64,000 nt of DNA from Thalassolituus maritimus (GCA_913019975.1 CAJWBH010000002.1:124001-188000), one strand, 5' to 3'; shown: positions 20,776 through 30,746, counted from the stretch's first letter. The notes: generated from the sequence alone by a model not told the origin. Made by a program: numbers and translations.

Positions 20776-22517
20776 CCGAGTTTGATCCGCTCTTTCAGAA
20801 CATTGAGCACGTTGTCAGCTGCGATCTCTTCTTTTTCATCAGCACTGCGGTGCTTGTACTCCAGGGCACCGGCTTCGAGACCACGATCACTGATTACTAC
20901 CCGGTGAGGAATACCCATCAGCTCCATGTCGGCAAACTTCACACCAGGGCTGGTCTTTTTATCGCGGTCATCCATATACACTTCAAAACCGGCTTCGGTC
21001 AGCTCGTTATAAAGCTTCTCAGCCGCTTCTTTCACGGCCTCAGACTTGTGCATGTTCATCGGCACAATGCCCACATGGAAAGGAGCGATAGCGTCTGGCC
21101 AGATGATGCCGTTGTCGTCGTTGTTCTGTTCAATCGCAGCAGCAACAACCCGACTCACACCGATACCATAGCAACCCATCATCATGACACGATCTTTGCC
21201 GTTTTCATCCAGTACAGTCGCTTTCAGCGCTTCAGAGTATTTCGTACCCAGCTGGAAGATATGTCCCACTTCAATACCACGTTTGATATCGAGCGTACCA
21301 TTACCACACGGGCTTGGATCACCAGCAACGACATTACGCAGGTCAGCGATCGTGCCTTCTTCGAAGTCGCGATCCCAGTTTGCGCCCGTAAAGTGCGCAT
21401 CGGTTTCGTTTGCGCCGCATACAAAATCCGCCATGTGTGCGGCAGACCTGTCTACATAAACGCGGGCTGAGAGACCGCGAGGGCCTATGAAACCAGCAAC
21501 GCCGCCAATTTTCTGGACTTCTTCAGCGCTGGCAAACTGCAGCGGGCTGAGAACGCCCGGAAGTTTTTCGGCTTTGATCTCATTCAGCTGATGATCACCA
21601 CGGAGGAAAAGCACCACTGGCTCACCGGCTTCGCCTTCTTCTGCGTCTTCCGCTTCGCTGGTACCGCGCACGACGATGGCTTTCAGCACATCACTGGTGG
21701 CAACGTTTAGCAAAGCGGCGACGTCTTCGATGCTCGTGACGTCTGGGGTTGATACTTTCTCAAGTTCTTTCGATGCAGCAGGACGTTCGCCAGCAGGAGC
21801 AAGCGCTTCAGCTAGCTCAACGTTTGCCGCGTAGTCAGAGCTGTCAGAGAAGGCGATGTCATCTTCACCGGACTCTGCCAGTACGTGGAATTCGTGCGAT
21901 GACGCCCCACCAATAGAACCTGTGTCGGCCAGCACCGGACGGAAATCAAGGCCGAGACGGTTGAAAATGCGGGTGTATGCTTCGTGCATTCGCTCGTAAG
22001 TTTCCTGCAGGCTTTCTTCGTTGGCGTGGAAGGAATAGCCATCTTTCATCATGAACTCGCGGGCACGCATGACACCAAAGCGAGGGCGGGTCTCATCGCG
22101 GAACTTGGTCTGAACCTGATACAGGTTCATCGGTAATTGCTTGTAGCTGCTGAGGTTATTACGAGCGATGTCTGTGACCACTTCTTCAGCGGTCGGGCCG
22201 TAGCAGAACTCCCGGTTATGGCGGTCTTTGAGGCGCATCAGCTCACCGCCGTACTGGTACCAACGGCCAGATTCTTCCCACAGCTCAGCTGGCTGGACCG
22301 TAGGCATCAGAATCTCTTGTGCGCCAGCACGGTCCATTTCTTCCCGAACGATATTTTCGACTTTGCGTAAGGTGCGAAGGCCCAGCGGCATCCAGGTATA
22401 GAGGCCTGCAGCCAGTTTGCGGATCATGCCGGAGCGGAGCATCAGCTTATGGCTGACAACAACCGCATCAGCTGGGGTTTCTTTTTCGGTCGCAATAAGA
22501 AATTGAGTAGCGCGCAT
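20772..22517 (-). CDS. proS: Prolyl-tRNA synthetase
   Basis: This is the bacterial-type class II enzyme of 581 residues, starting [18 protein letters not shown]. Motif 2 ([20 protein letters not shown]), the editing insertion (about 220-400, with [10 protein letters not shown] and [10 protein letters not shown]), motif 3 ([10 protein letters not shown]) and a C-terminal anticodon-binding domain are in order. It charges tRNA-Pro and edits mischarged Ala. I prefer ATG 22517 to ATG 22541 because family members begin at this point; neither has a strong ribosome-binding site. Confidence 0.96.
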   Translation of the reverse strand: MRATQFLIATEKETPADAVVVSHKLMLRSGMIRKLAAGLYTWMPLGLRTLRKVENIVREEMDRAGAQEILMPTVQPAELWEESGRWYQYGGELMRLKDRHNREFCYGPTAEEVVTDIARNNLSSYKQLPMNLYQVQTKFRDETRPRFGVMRAREFMMKDGYSFHANEESLQETYERMHEAYTRIFNRLGLDFRPVLADTGSIGGASSHEFHVLAESGEDDIAFSDSSDYAANVELAEALAPAGERPAASKELEKVSTPDVTSIEDVAALLNVATSDVLKAIVVRGTSEAEDAEEGEAGEPVVLFLRGDHQLNEIKAEKLPGVLSPLQFASAEEVQKIGGVAGFIGPRGLSARVYVDRSAAHMADFVCGANETDAHFTGANWDRDFEEGTIADLRNVVAGDPSPCGNGTLDIKRGIEVGHIFQLGTKYSEALKATVLDENGKDRVMMMGCYGIGVSRVVAAAIEQNNDDNGIIWPDAIAPFHVGIVPMNMHKSEAVKEAAEKLYNELTEAGFEVYMDDRDKKTSPGVKFADMELMGIPHRVVISDRGLEAGALEYKHRSADEKEEIAADNVLNVLKERIKLG

Positions 22518-22736
22518 AGAGACAGTAGGCCATCGGGTCATTAATTAGTGCACGTATTCTAAAGCATGTACCGCTCCTGTATAAGCCCTTTAGTAAGTCC
22601 GTTTGCATCGGAGCCGCCGTAAAGGCTGATCACGACCAAGCCTTTAGTCGGACTGTCATGTATGACTTTCTATTGTATGATTTGTGAACAGAATCAAGAA
22701 AGACTGAGTATTTCGCCTGATTCACAAGTGCGGCCG

Positions 22737-22764
22737 TTGTGTCATTCTGCGTCTGTGAGATAAT
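22737..22764 (+). promoter_or_regulatory. Possible sigma-70 promoter of the DUF938 gene
   Basis: TTGTGT (22737-22742) and GATAAT (22759-22764) are separated by 16 bp and lie about 55 bp before the TTG start. Moderate match only. Confidence 0.35.
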
Positions 22765-22817
22765 CCAATAAACACGGACGTGTATAAGAAGACGTTGGAA
22801 ACCCGGAGAGATCATTA

Positions 22818-23444
22818 TTGAGTAATGAACCAGAGATCGCCGAACTCCCCACAGCTGAAGCGTGCATTCGCAATCAGCGCCCGATACTGGACGTACTAGG
22901 CAAGTACGCCCCAGAAAATGCCTTCATCCTCGAAGTGGGAAGTGGCACAGGCCAGCACGCTGCGTACATGACCGCCAACCTGCCAGGAATCCGCTGGCAA
23001 CCTACCGAATTGAAAGAGCGTCTTGAAGATATCCGTCAATGGCGTAAGCATGCCGCACAGAAAGGTTTTCTTGATCCACTCGAACTCAATGTCGAGCAGG
23101 ATATCTGGCCTGCGCGAGACGCCGATGTGGTCTTCAGTGCGAACGTTGTGCATTTTGTTAGTTGGCCGGAAGTCGAAAAGATGTTCCGGGGTATCAGCCG
23201 GGTGCTGAAAGCAGGTGGCCTGCTGCTTTTATATGGTCCGTACAATTATGACGGCCAATACACCAGTCAGGGCAATGTCGATCTGGATCAGTGGCTACGG
23301 GAGAGAAATCCCGATAGCGGAATCAAAGACTTTGAACAGATCCTGCTTCTTGCTCGTCAGTTCCATCTGTATCTCAGAGCAGATGAGGAAATGCCTGCCA
23401 ATAACCGAACCCTGGTGTTCCAGAAAGCCGAAACCGGCGAGTGA
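22818..23444 (+). CDS. DUF938 family SAM-dependent methyltransferase
   Basis: The 208-residue product has methyltransferase motif I (ILEVGSGTGQHAAYM) and the DUF938 hallmark VVFSANVVHFVSWPEVEKMF plus LLLYGPYNYDGQYTS. The substrate is unknown. The start is TTG, with CGGAGAG at good spacing and no ATG that preserves the N-terminus. It is followed 10 bp later by tag, suggesting a two-gene operon. Confidence 0.88.
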   Translation: MSNEPEIAELPTAEACIRNQRPILDVLGKYAPENAFILEVGSGTGQHAAYMTANLPGIRWQPTELKERLEDIRQWRKHAAQKGFLDPLELNVEQDIWPARDADVVFSANVVHFVSWPEVEKMFRGISRVLKAGGLLLLYGPYNYDGQYTSQGNVDLDQWLRERNPDSGIKDFEQILLLARQFHLYLRADEEMPANNRTLVFQKAETGE

Positions 23445-23454
23445 TTCAGCCTTT

Positions 23455-24024
23455 ATGACTAAACACCTCGAAACCTGTCCGTGGGCGCAGGGCGAACTCT
23501 ACGTTGAGTATCACGATACAGAGTGGGGCAACCCCTGTTACGATGATCACCGTCTTTTTGAAAAGCTCTGCCTTGAAGGCCAGCAGGCCGGATTGAGCTG
23601 GATAACCGTTCTGAAGAAACGACCAAACTACCGGCAGCGTTTTTATAACTTCGATCCCGCTCTGGTCGCTGCAATGACGGACGACGAGATTGAAGATTGC
23701 CTGCTCGACGCCGGTCTTATCAGGCATAGTGGCAAGCTTGAAGCCATCCGTAAAAATGCTCGTGCCTGGGTTGCAGCTGAAAAGGACGGAATCAACTGGA
23801 GCGAGTGGCTATGGTCGTTTGTCGGCGGGTCGCCCGTCATAAATCGCTACGCAGAATTGAAAGATTGCCCGGCTCAGACTGAAGAGTCAAAAGCGATGAG
23901 CAAGGCACTGAAAAAACTTGGCTTCGGCTTTGTCGGCCCGACGACCTGTTACGCTTTTATGCAGAGTATGGGCATGGTGAACGATCATCTGACCAGTTGC
24001 CCCTTGCATCCTGATAACGCCTGA
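23455..24024 (+). CDS. tag: DNA-3-methyladenine glycosylase I
   Basis: The 189-residue protein matches Tag: zinc ligands Cys8 and His20 near the N-terminus and HLTSC near the C-terminus, the conserved LEGQQAGLSWITVLKKR with the catalytic-pocket Glu41, and the GFVGPTTCYAFMQ block. It excises 3-methyladenine from alkylated DNA. The frame extends upstream to 23215 inside the methyltransferase gene, but homology begins at ATG 23455. Confidence 0.94.
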   Translation: MTKHLETCPWAQGELYVEYHDTEWGNPCYDDHRLFEKLCLEGQQAGLSWITVLKKRPNYRQRFYNFDPALVAAMTDDEIEDCLLDAGLIRHSGKLEAIRKNARAWVAAEKDGINWSEWLWSFVGGSPVINRYAELKDCPAQTEESKAMSKALKKLGFGFVGPTTCYAFMQSMGMVNDHLTSCPLHPDNA

Positions 24025-24029
24025 TGCTT

Positions 24030-24047
24030 AGTCGCTTGTCTGCGACT
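24030..24047 (+). terminator. Weak hairpin after tag
   Basis: AGTCGC-TTGTCT-GCGACT forms a 6-bp stem just after the tag stop codon, followed by a pyrimidine-rich but not pure T stretch. The remaining sequence up to 24318 holds nothing I can identify. Confidence 0.4.
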
Positions 24048-24318
24048 CATTTCTCTTACCGGAGATGATCAAGGCGCTGACCCCTCTTGGTCTGTGAAGT
24101 TCAAGTCTGTCCCTACGCCTTTTTCATCGATGATTCGACAGGTAGGCAAATATCCATGTCTTGGCCGGGCGTCGTCCGTTGAAGAAACGGAATTTCTGAA
24201 GCAACCAGGCTCGGGGTTTTGAGTCTCTTTTCCATTGCAGAGGAACTGACTGGTGTATGAAGACTCAGACAGTGCGATGGGTTACGACAGGGTAATAATG
24301 GTGAACAGAGAGAATAAA

Positions 24319-25080
24319 ATGATAGATGCTGTGTTCAGATTTGTGTCGCGTCTGTGTGTTGCTTTTGTGGCGTCAGTTCTAATGTTTTCTCAACTTAGTG
24401 CTGCCGAAGGTTCTCCCTGGTCCTGGGGCGTTGGTGTGGTTGGTTCCGAGGATGTCTATCGCGACTTTAATAGCCGGGTCATACCTGTTCCTCTGATCAT
24501 TTATCGTGGTGATCGACTTAACCTCTATGGTCCGTACGCAACTTATGATGTGTATCGCCCGGGGGACGTCACTGCGTCTCTGATATTAAGCCCGGTGTTT
24601 GCTGGCTACAGCGAAGGCGATAGCCCTGTCTTTGATGGAATGGATGACCGAGGTTACTCTATGGCTGGAGGCGTGGGCGTTGCCTATCGTCCCGGACAAT
24701 GGCATTTCAGCGTCAATGCCATTCACGACCTGCTTGGCGTTTACTCTGGGTATGAAACTGCGGCCCGGGCATCATACGTAATACCTGCCGGCTCGGTATT
24801 TGTAGAACCCGGTATCGGTGTTGAGTATCAGAGCAGAGATTATGTCGATTATTACTACGGTGTAACAGAAGCAGAGGCTCGTTCCTGGCGTCCTGCCTAT
24901 GCACCCGCAGGGTCCACTAACCCAGAAATCAGTATTGCCTTTTTCACTCGAAGCCTGGGTGGCGGAACGACCCGACTTCAGCTGACTCATACGACGTATG
25001 GCAAAGAAATTTCCAACAGCCCACTGACCGATGCAGAGCAGTCGCTTGGCGTAAATCTCTCATTCGGTCGAATGTTCTGA
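24319..25080 (+). CDS. MipA/OmpV family outer-membrane protein
   Basis: I use ATG 24319 (GAGAGAATAAA before it); in-frame ATGs at 24253 and 24298 only add residues before the signal peptide. The 253-residue product has a signal peptide ending LSAA-E, then alternating beta strands typical of OmpV/MipA barrels (PLIIYRGDRLNLYGPYATYDVY, YSMAGGVGVAYR), and a C-terminal LSFGRMF ending in Phe as outer-membrane barrels usually do. Family members are porin-like or scaffold peptidoglycan enzymes; the role here is unknown. Confidence 0.84.
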   Translation: MIDAVFRFVSRLCVAFVASVLMFSQLSAAEGSPWSWGVGVVGSEDVYRDFNSRVIPVPLIIYRGDRLNLYGPYATYDVYRPGDVTASLILSPVFAGYSEGDSPVFDGMDDRGYSMAGGVGVAYRPGQWHFSVNAIHDLLGVYSGYETAARASYVIPAGSVFVEPGIGVEYQSRDYVDYYYGVTEAEARSWRPAYAPAGSTNPEISIAFFTRSLGGGTTRLQLTHTTYGKEISNSPLTDAEQSLGVNLSFGRMF

Positions 25081-25217
25081 GAGGTTATACAGTAACAAAA
25101 GGCGATACTTCTGGAGGATTGTGCAAGAAACAGATTGTTTCAGACATGTCCTCGTACTCGCTGTACCCTTACACTGTCTATCGAAATCTGATGAAACCCA
25201 GACTCTAAGGAGCGCTC

Positions 25218-26270
25218 ATGAAAACTGTTGGTTACGCAGCACACAACTCAGATGCAGAAATGGTTCCGTATCACTTTGAACGTCGTGCACTGCGCGCAAA
25301 CGATGTTGCGATTGAAATTCTGTTCAGCGGTATCTGTCACTCCGACCTGCACACAGTGAACGGCGACTGGGGGCCTCAGCCTTACCCTCTGGTTCCTGGC
25401 CACGAAATCGTCGGGCGTGTCATTGAGGTAGGTTCAGACGTTAAAAACTACAAGGTGGGTGATAACGTTGGCGTAGGCTGCATGGTCGACAGCTGCCAGG
25501 AGTGCGACCAGTGCCACGGTCACGAAGAACAGTACTGCCGTGTTGGCATGACTCCTACTTACGGTGCTCCTGATCGTATTGATGGCACGATTACCCAAGG
25601 GGGCTACTCTAAGCACATTGTCGTTCGTGAAGAGTTTGTCCTGAGCATTCCGGATACCCTGGATATGTCTAAAGCCGCTCCAATTTTGTGTGCTGGTATC
25701 ACGACTTTCTCGCCGCTGCGCACCTGGGGTGTAAAAGAAGGGAGCCGAGTTGGTGTGATTGGCCTGGGTGGTCTTGGGCATATGGCAGTGAAGCTCGCCG
25801 TCGCCATGGGTGCGGAAGTCACGGTACTCAGCCGTTCCAACAAGAAAGAAGCGGACGCTAAAGAGCTGGGTGCAACCGGTGTACTGGCATCCACAGACAA
25901 AGACGCGATGAAAAAAGCGACAGCCTCTTTTGATCTGATTATCGACACTGTACCTGTAAAGCATGATGTGACTGTTTACGCGCCCCTGCTCGACATTGAC
26001 GGCACACTGGTTATTGTTGGTCAGGTCGGTCCTATGGAGGAGTTCATGTCAGTACCTATGATTATGGGACGTCGTCGTGTGGCTGGTTCCCTGATTGGCG
26101 GTATTAAAGAAACTCAGGAAGTGCTCGACTTCTGCGGTAAACATAACATTCATCCCGAATGTGAGATTATTCGCCCGGATGAAGTGAACGACGCCTTTGA
26201 CGTTATGGCTAAAGGTGATATCTCTCATCGTTATGTGATGGACATGTCGTCACTTACTGTAGAAGGCTGA
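25218..26270 (+). CDS. Zinc-dependent NAD(P) alcohol dehydrogenase (YahK/cinnamyl-alcohol type)
   Basis: The 350-residue medium-chain dehydrogenase has catalytic zinc ligands Cys40 and His62 (GICHSDLHT, GHEIVG), four structural-zinc Cys at 93, 96, 99 and 107, and the Rossmann motif GVIGLGGLGHMAVKLA near 176-190. The closest pattern is the broad-specificity aldehyde reductases such as YahK. It is likely NADPH-preferring and cytoplasmic. The start follows AAGGAG. A strong terminator follows. Confidence 0.92.
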   Translation: MKTVGYAAHNSDAEMVPYHFERRALRANDVAIEILFSGICHSDLHTVNGDWGPQPYPLVPGHEIVGRVIEVGSDVKNYKVGDNVGVGCMVDSCQECDQCHGHEEQYCRVGMTPTYGAPDRIDGTITQGGYSKHIVVREEFVLSIPDTLDMSKAAPILCAGITTFSPLRTWGVKEGSRVGVIGLGGLGHMAVKLAVAMGAEVTVLSRSNKKEADAKELGATGVLASTDKDAMKKATASFDLIIDTVPVKHDVTVYAPLLDIDGTLVIVGQVGPMEEFMSVPMIMGRRRVAGSLIGGIKETQEVLDFCGKHNIHPECEIIRPDEVNDAFDVMAKGDISHRYVMDMSSLTVEG

Positions 26271-26291
26271 TTTACAGCAGTGAGATATCAA

Positions 26292-26321
26292 AAACACCCC
26301 GCTTGTCGGGGTGTTTTTTTT
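26292..26321 (+). terminator. Intrinsic terminator of the alcohol dehydrogenase gene
   Basis: ACACCCC-GCTTGTC-GGGGTGT (26294-26314) followed by seven Ts, about 22 bp after the stop codon. Confidence 0.9.
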
Positions 26322-26387
26322 CGCGTCGTGATAATGTGAACAAACACAGAACAGAGATACAAAACATAGAACACAGGAGCTATGACA

Positions 26388-26753
26388 ATGATTGACCCGA
26401 ATGAAGAGTATTGGGGGATGCCGGTCAATACCTATTGCACTATGATTCATCTCAGTCAGTTGAGCAGTATTCTTGTTCCTGGGCTGGGTTTGATATTACC
26501 CATCGTTATGTGGCTCATGAATAAAGATAAGAATGAGCAGATAGATCGTCATGGTAAGGTGACCGCTAATTGGTTACTGAGCCTGGTAATCTACTCTGTC
26601 GTCTGTTTTATCCTATGGATCTTTGTCATTGGTGCATTGGCCTTTTTTGTTCTGGGCATCATGAATCTGGTATTCGCTATCATTGCTGCCGTCAAAGCTA
26701 ATAACGGCGAGCTTTGGATTTACCCAATGAGCATCACCTTTTTCAAACCCTGA
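26388..26753 (+). CDS. DUF4870 small membrane protein
   Basis: The 121-residue product contains three hydrophobic helices and the DUF4870 pattern: MIHLSQLSSILVPGLGLILPIVMWLMNKDKN and GKVTANWLLSLVIY. The family is of unknown function in the inner membrane. AGGAG is 8 bp before ATG 26388, which is why I prefer it to ATG 26382. Confidence 0.85.
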   Translation: MIDPNEEYWGMPVNTYCTMIHLSQLSSILVPGLGLILPIVMWLMNKDKNEQIDRHGKVTANWLLSLVIYSVVCFILWIFVIGALAFFVLGIMNLVFAIIAAVKANNGELWIYPMSITFFKP

Positions 26754-26797
26754 ACACGTTGGTGCATAAAATGGGCGTCGGATGAATATGCTGGTGT

Positions 26798-27148
26798 GTG
26801 TTTTTGTATTCTCTGCTCACACTAGCGAGAGCCCCAAAGGTCTGGGGCCTTCAATGGTCAGAAAAAGCAGCTTCCCTTTGTAAGGGTATGGAACCCAGAA
26901 TATCAGCCAATCTCAGTAATCAGTTTGAATGGCCGGTATTTTTCTATATTGCCTGCCTGGTCCTGATGATGAAGGCGCTGGACAGCAATATCGTTTCTAT
27001 TGCTTTGGCCTGGGTATTTATTCTCGGGCGCGTGATTCACCGTGGCGTTCAGATTCTGACGAACAATGTTCGCCTTAGAGGCCTTGTATTTACCATCAAT
27101 TTTCTGGCTGTGCTGGCCATGCGGTGCCTACTTATTTTGGCTCTCTGA
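26798..27148 (+). CDS. MAPEG family membrane protein, possibly frameshifted near its start
   Basis: Residues 30-110 fit the MAPEG family (NLSNQFEWPVFFYIACLVLM, AWVFILGRVIHRGVQ), bacterial relatives of membrane glutathione S-transferases. The in-frame start would be GTG 26798 without a ribosome-binding site, directly after a stop codon at 26783-26785. One frame away, ATG 26782 encodes MNMLVCVFVF, a fitting start to the first helix, and then runs out of frame. Removing one base from the T run at about 26801-26805 would join the two into a normal-length MAPEG protein. Either the gene is damaged, or the sequence has an error, or GTG is used. Confidence 0.65.
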   Translation: MFLYSLLTLARAPKVWGLQWSEKAASLCKGMEPRISANLSNQFEWPVFFYIACLVLMMKALDSNIVSIALAWVFILGRVIHRGVQILTNNVRLRGLVFTINFLAVLAMRCLLILAL

Positions 27149-27173
27149 TCTCAGAATTTCGGAATCTCAGCTC

Positions 27174-27205
27174 AAAAAAAAGCCCCAGGCCTTGCGGGGT
27201 GGGGC
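27174..27205 (-). terminator. Intrinsic terminator of the nasA-cobA operon
   Basis: A GC-rich stem (GCCCC at 27182-27186 with GGGGC at 27201-27205, with alternative inner pairing) is followed on the minus strand by eight Ts. It lies about 70 bp beyond the cobA stop codon. Confidence 0.75.
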
Positions 27206-27274
27206 GAGTCCTAAAGTTCGCTTTTCAGCATTGGACCAACAGCTTACTTGGGAATCCGGCTTGCGCCGGTATGC

Positions 27275-28030
27275 TCACGCCACGGCTTCGCCGTGGGCCT
27301 GAACCTGGTTGCGGGCAGCGAACGCCGCCACTTCGCCAACGATGATCAGCGCAGGGCCTGCACCGGAATATCGCTCAGCTAAAAAAGGCAGATCCATCAG
27401 TACACCCGTATGTACTTCCTGATCTGGTAATGTCCCGTTAGCAATCAGAGCGACAGGTGTAGAATCTGACAGCCCCTCACTTAACAGGCTCGCTGTGATC
27501 ATCCCTGCCTGTTTAACGCCCATATAAAATACTCGGGTAGGGCTTTGGCTTTTCTGATACTCACCGAATTGACTGTGACCGCTATCCAGCATCAAAGCAT
27601 TTCCGTATTGGCGATGAGTCAGTGGTATTTTGGCGGCGGCAGCGCAGCCGCCAGCGGCGGTAATTCCGGGAACAATATCAACTTCGATACCGTGCTTCTG
27701 GAGATATTCCAGCTCTTCACCTCCCCGACCAAAAATAAACGGATCACCGCCTTTAAGGCGAACTACGCGGGCGTATTTACGAGCGCTGGTGAGCAGAAGT
27801 TTCTGAATGTCGACTTGAGTCATCTTGTGCGCACCGCAGCGCTTTCCGACATGAATCCGTGTGCACTTCTTCGGCAGCATATCGAGAATTTCATCAGAAA
27901 TCAGACTGTCATATAGCACAATGTCTGCCTGACTGATCACTCTCATTGCCTTTATCGTCAGCAGCTCAGGATCACCGGGACCACCGCCTACGAGCCAGAC
28001 TTTACCGGGTTGCTTCTGTGTATTTTTCAT
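27275..28030 (-). CDS. cobA: Uroporphyrinogen-III C-methyltransferase
   Basis: The 251-residue SAM-dependent enzyme has the CobA/SUMT signature KVWLVGGGPGDPELLTIKA and the second block RLKGGDPFIFGRGGEE. It converts uroporphyrinogen III to precorrin-2, the first step to sirohaem. This is a stand-alone SUMT without the CysG oxidase/ferrochelatase half. ATG 28030 has GGAG 7 bp upstream and lies 4 bp after nasA, so the two are co-transcribed. The context is clear: NirB needs sirohaem. Confidence 0.94.
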   Translation of the reverse strand: MKNTQKQPGKVWLVGGGPGDPELLTIKAMRVISQADIVLYDSLISDEILDMLPKKCTRIHVGKRCGAHKMTQVDIQKLLLTSARKYARVVRLKGGDPFIFGRGGEELEYLQKHGIEVDIVPGITAAGGCAAAAKIPLTHRQYGNALMLDSGHSQFGEYQKSQSPTRVFYMGVKQAGMITASLLSEGLSDSTPVALIANGTLPDQEVHTGVLMDLPFLAERYSGAGPALIIVGEVAAFAARNQVQAHGEAVA

Positions 28031-28034
28031 TGTC

Positions 28035-30698
28035 TTACTCCACAGCCTCTGCGGGCTGGTATTTCGCAATAAGAGATTTCAGCTCTGGTATACAAGAGCC
28101 GCAGTTCGTGCCGCATTTGAGCTGACCGCCCAGTTCATCTGCACTGGTACAGCCATCGGCAATCGCTTTGTTGATCGTATTTTCACCGACCTGAAAACAG
28201 GAGCAGATAATGGCTCCTTTATCTTCCACTTTGCCAAGAGGGCGGCCAGCAAGGATGGCTCGGCGGTCTTGCATTGACAGCTCTTTCTGACCAAACGTGT
28301 CGATCAACCACTGTCGACTGCTGAAGTCATAATCCTGATGTATAAAGAGAACCGCTTTGAGTTGGTTACCCTCAACCAGGCACAGGCGATAATGCAGGTT
28401 CGCGGGGTCACTGAACATCACCCAGTTATCGGACTCAAACTGGTTTCTGACTGAGCTGATGAATTCAACCGGATCGTTTTGCCCACTAATTTCGTACATG
28501 TGGCCAGTATCTGTAACGTTGTAAACCCAGTAATCGGTATCAAGGCTGCCCAGGTCTTTATTCGTCAGTAGAAAGCCTTCCCACTCGGTTGGAAATATAG
28601 TCGCTTCAACATCAGTGATCTTAAGGGCAGGCTGACCAGAAATTGGATCATGATCTTTGTTGATCAGAGTACCCATGCGGGCTTTGCTGGCGTAGCGACT
28701 GGTCCAGTGCATGGGAACAAAAACTTCGCCCTTACGCTGCGCCATATCACTGCGGACATGAGCGCGTACGATAATCTCTCCGAGGTTACTCCAGAGTCTG
28801 ACCAGCTTGTTGTCCCTGATGCCGAGACGCATCGCATCTTCAGGGTGAAAGTCCGCATAAGGTTCAGCAATGTGTCGGGCCAGAACAGGCGCTTTCGCGG
28901 TTCTGGTCATGGTATGCCAGTGGTCACGTACTCGCCCCGTATTCATGCTCAGACCTGTTTCTGATGCCGCGGGCGGCACTGCAATGACAGGAATGAATTT
29001 CGCTTTTCCTGATTCAGTATAGAAATATCCATCGTCGTAAAAACGTGCACGGCCAGAAGGGTAGTTATCATTAACCGGCCATTGAATCGGAGCGAGTGCA
29101 TCGTATTGTTCGCGGCTTAAATTGGTCAGGCCGCTGAGATCAAAGTCCCGCGTGCCTTTGTTCTCAAACATGGAAAGCCGCGCGTGCTCGTCAAAAATAT
29201 CGGCCGGATGCTCGTACGGAAATTCTTTCTCGAAACCCAGTCGACGCGCAACCTGAGTAATTATCCACCAGTCAGGGCGTGCTTCGCCTGGAGCAGGGAG
29301 GAAGCCTCTCTGACGCGATATACGGCGCTCAGAGTTTGTGACAGTACCGTTCTTTTCACCCCAGCTGGCAGCGGGCAGCAGTACATGAGCAGCCGCGGTT
29401 GTATCGGTGTTTGCCATGCAATCTGAGACGACAACCAGCTCACAGTGTTTCATGGCTTCTTTAACATCATCAGCATCAGGCATACTGACCAGCGGGTTGG
29501 TGGACATAATCCACAGGAACTTTATTTTGCCGCTTTTGACTTCGTTGAACAGATCGACCGCTTTTAAGCCCGGCTTTTCTGCAATACGAGGTGACTGCCA
29601 GAAACGACGTACGCGGTCTCTATCGGCGGGGGAGAAGTCCATATGCGCAGCCAGCTGGTTGGCCAGACCTCCGACTTCCCGCCCACCCATTGCATTCGGC
29701 TGCCCTGTAATTGAGAACGGGCAGGCACCCGGCTTACCAATACGACCGGTGGCGAGGTGAAGGTTGATAATGCTGTTTGCTTTATCAGTTCCATCGACGC
29801 TCTGGTTCACCCCTTGAGAATAAAAGGTCACCGTTTTCGGCGTATCGCGAAACCAGGCGAAGAAGGTTTCCAGGTCCTGCTGGCTGACATCAGTAATATC
29901 AGCGAGTGAAGAAAAATCAGCGGCTGCTTGTGATGCGGCATCAAGTGCTGCGCTGATGTTTTCAGAACACTGCTCAATAAAGTGTGTGTCCAGTGCGTTC
30001 TGTTGGTGTAAGTAGGTCAGCAGCGCATTAAATAGCGAAGTATCGGAACCCGGCTTTATTGGCAGATGCAGGTCTGCAATGTCACAGGTTGCTGTTTTAC
30101 GAGGGTCGATCACAACAACCTTCATATCCGGGCGAGCTTTCTTTGCCGCAGCCATACGTTGGAACAGAATAGGGTGGGCCCAGGCGGCATTGCTTCCGGT
30201 GATCACCAGAAGGTCAGCCTGTTCCAGGTCTTCGTAGCAGCCCGGTACGGTATCACTGCCAATAGACCGTTTGTAAGAAGCAACAGCCGACGCCATACAC
30301 AGACGCGAATTGGTATCCATATTCGCACTGCCTATAAAGCCCTTCATCAACTTGTTGGCGACGTAATAATCTTCTGTGAGAAGCTGGCCTGACCCGTAGA
30401 ACGCAACCGCTTCCGGGCCATGGGTAGAGACTACCTGGCGGATCTTATCGGCGACCAGGTTCAGTGCGGTATCCCAATCAGCTGCCTGGCCATTCATTGT
30501 CGGGTGTAGCAAACGGTCGGTTTGATCCAGAGTATCGTGCAGCGCAGATCCCTTAACGCATAGACGCCCGAAATTTGCTGGGTGCGACTTCATTCCAGCG
30601 ACAGGCGCAATATCCTTCTCGTCGACAGAAATATCCACACCACATCCTACTCCGCAGTATGGACATGTTGTCTGAACCTGTAGCTTTTTATGACTCAT
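28035..30698 (-). CDS. nasA: Assimilatory nitrate reductase, molybdenum catalytic subunit
   Basis: The 887-residue enzyme has the N-terminal 4Fe-4S site Cys12, Cys15, Cys19 and Cys47 (CPYCGVGC...RLCVKG), the bis-MGD molybdopterin oxidoreductase core, a molydopterin dinucleotide-binding domain, and a C-terminal BFD-like 2Fe-2S domain (CSCFQVG...CGTNCGSC). No signal peptide, as expected for the cytoplasmic Nas enzyme. It reduces nitrate to nitrite. A GTG at 30710 is in frame, but ATG 30698 is preferred. Expression appears to be controlled by a leader terminator (see 30747-30827). The likely electron donor is the NasB-like flavoprotein at 38.0-39.3 kb. Confidence 0.96.
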   Translation of the reverse strand: MSHKKLQVQTTCPYCGVGCGVDISVDEKDIAPVAGMKSHPANFGRLCVKGSALHDTLDQTDRLLHPTMNGQAADWDTALNLVADKIRQVVSTHGPEAVAFYGSGQLLTEDYYVANKLMKGFIGSANMDTNSRLCMASAVASYKRSIGSDTVPGCYEDLEQADLLVITGSNAAWAHPILFQRMAAAKKARPDMKVVVIDPRKTATCDIADLHLPIKPGSDTSLFNALLTYLHQQNALDTHFIEQCSENISAALDAASQAAADFSSLADITDVSQQDLETFFAWFRDTPKTVTFYSQGVNQSVDGTDKANSIINLHLATGRIGKPGACPFSITGQPNAMGGREVGGLANQLAAHMDFSPADRDRVRRFWQSPRIAEKPGLKAVDLFNEVKSGKIKFLWIMSTNPLVSMPDADDVKEAMKHCELVVVSDCMANTDTTAAAHVLLPAASWGEKNGTVTNSERRISRQRGFLPAPGEARPDWWIITQVARRLGFEKEFPYEHPADIFDEHARLSMFENKGTRDFDLSGLTNLSREQYDALAPIQWPVNDNYPSGRARFYDDGYFYTESGKAKFIPVIAVPPAASETGLSMNTGRVRDHWHTMTRTAKAPVLARHIAEPYADFHPEDAMRLGIRDNKLVRLWSNLGEIIVRAHVRSDMAQRKGEVFVPMHWTSRYASKARMGTLINKDHDPISGQPALKITDVEATIFPTEWEGFLLTNKDLGSLDTDYWVYNVTDTGHMYEISGQNDPVEFISSVRNQFESDNWVMFSDPANLHYRLCLVEGNQLKAVLFIHQDYDFSSRQWLIDTFGQKELSMQDRRAILAGRPLGKVEDKGAIICSCFQVGENTINKAIADGCTSADELGGQLKCGTNCGSCIPELKSLIAKYQPAEAVE

Positions 30699-30746
30699 AG
30701 GGCTATCCACATAGTTGGCTTGCTACTCTCAAGCCTTTTCGTGAGC

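Noticed and set aside
23215-23454. Longer tag start
   Set aside because: The region is the 3' end of the DUF938 methyltransferase gene read in another frame.
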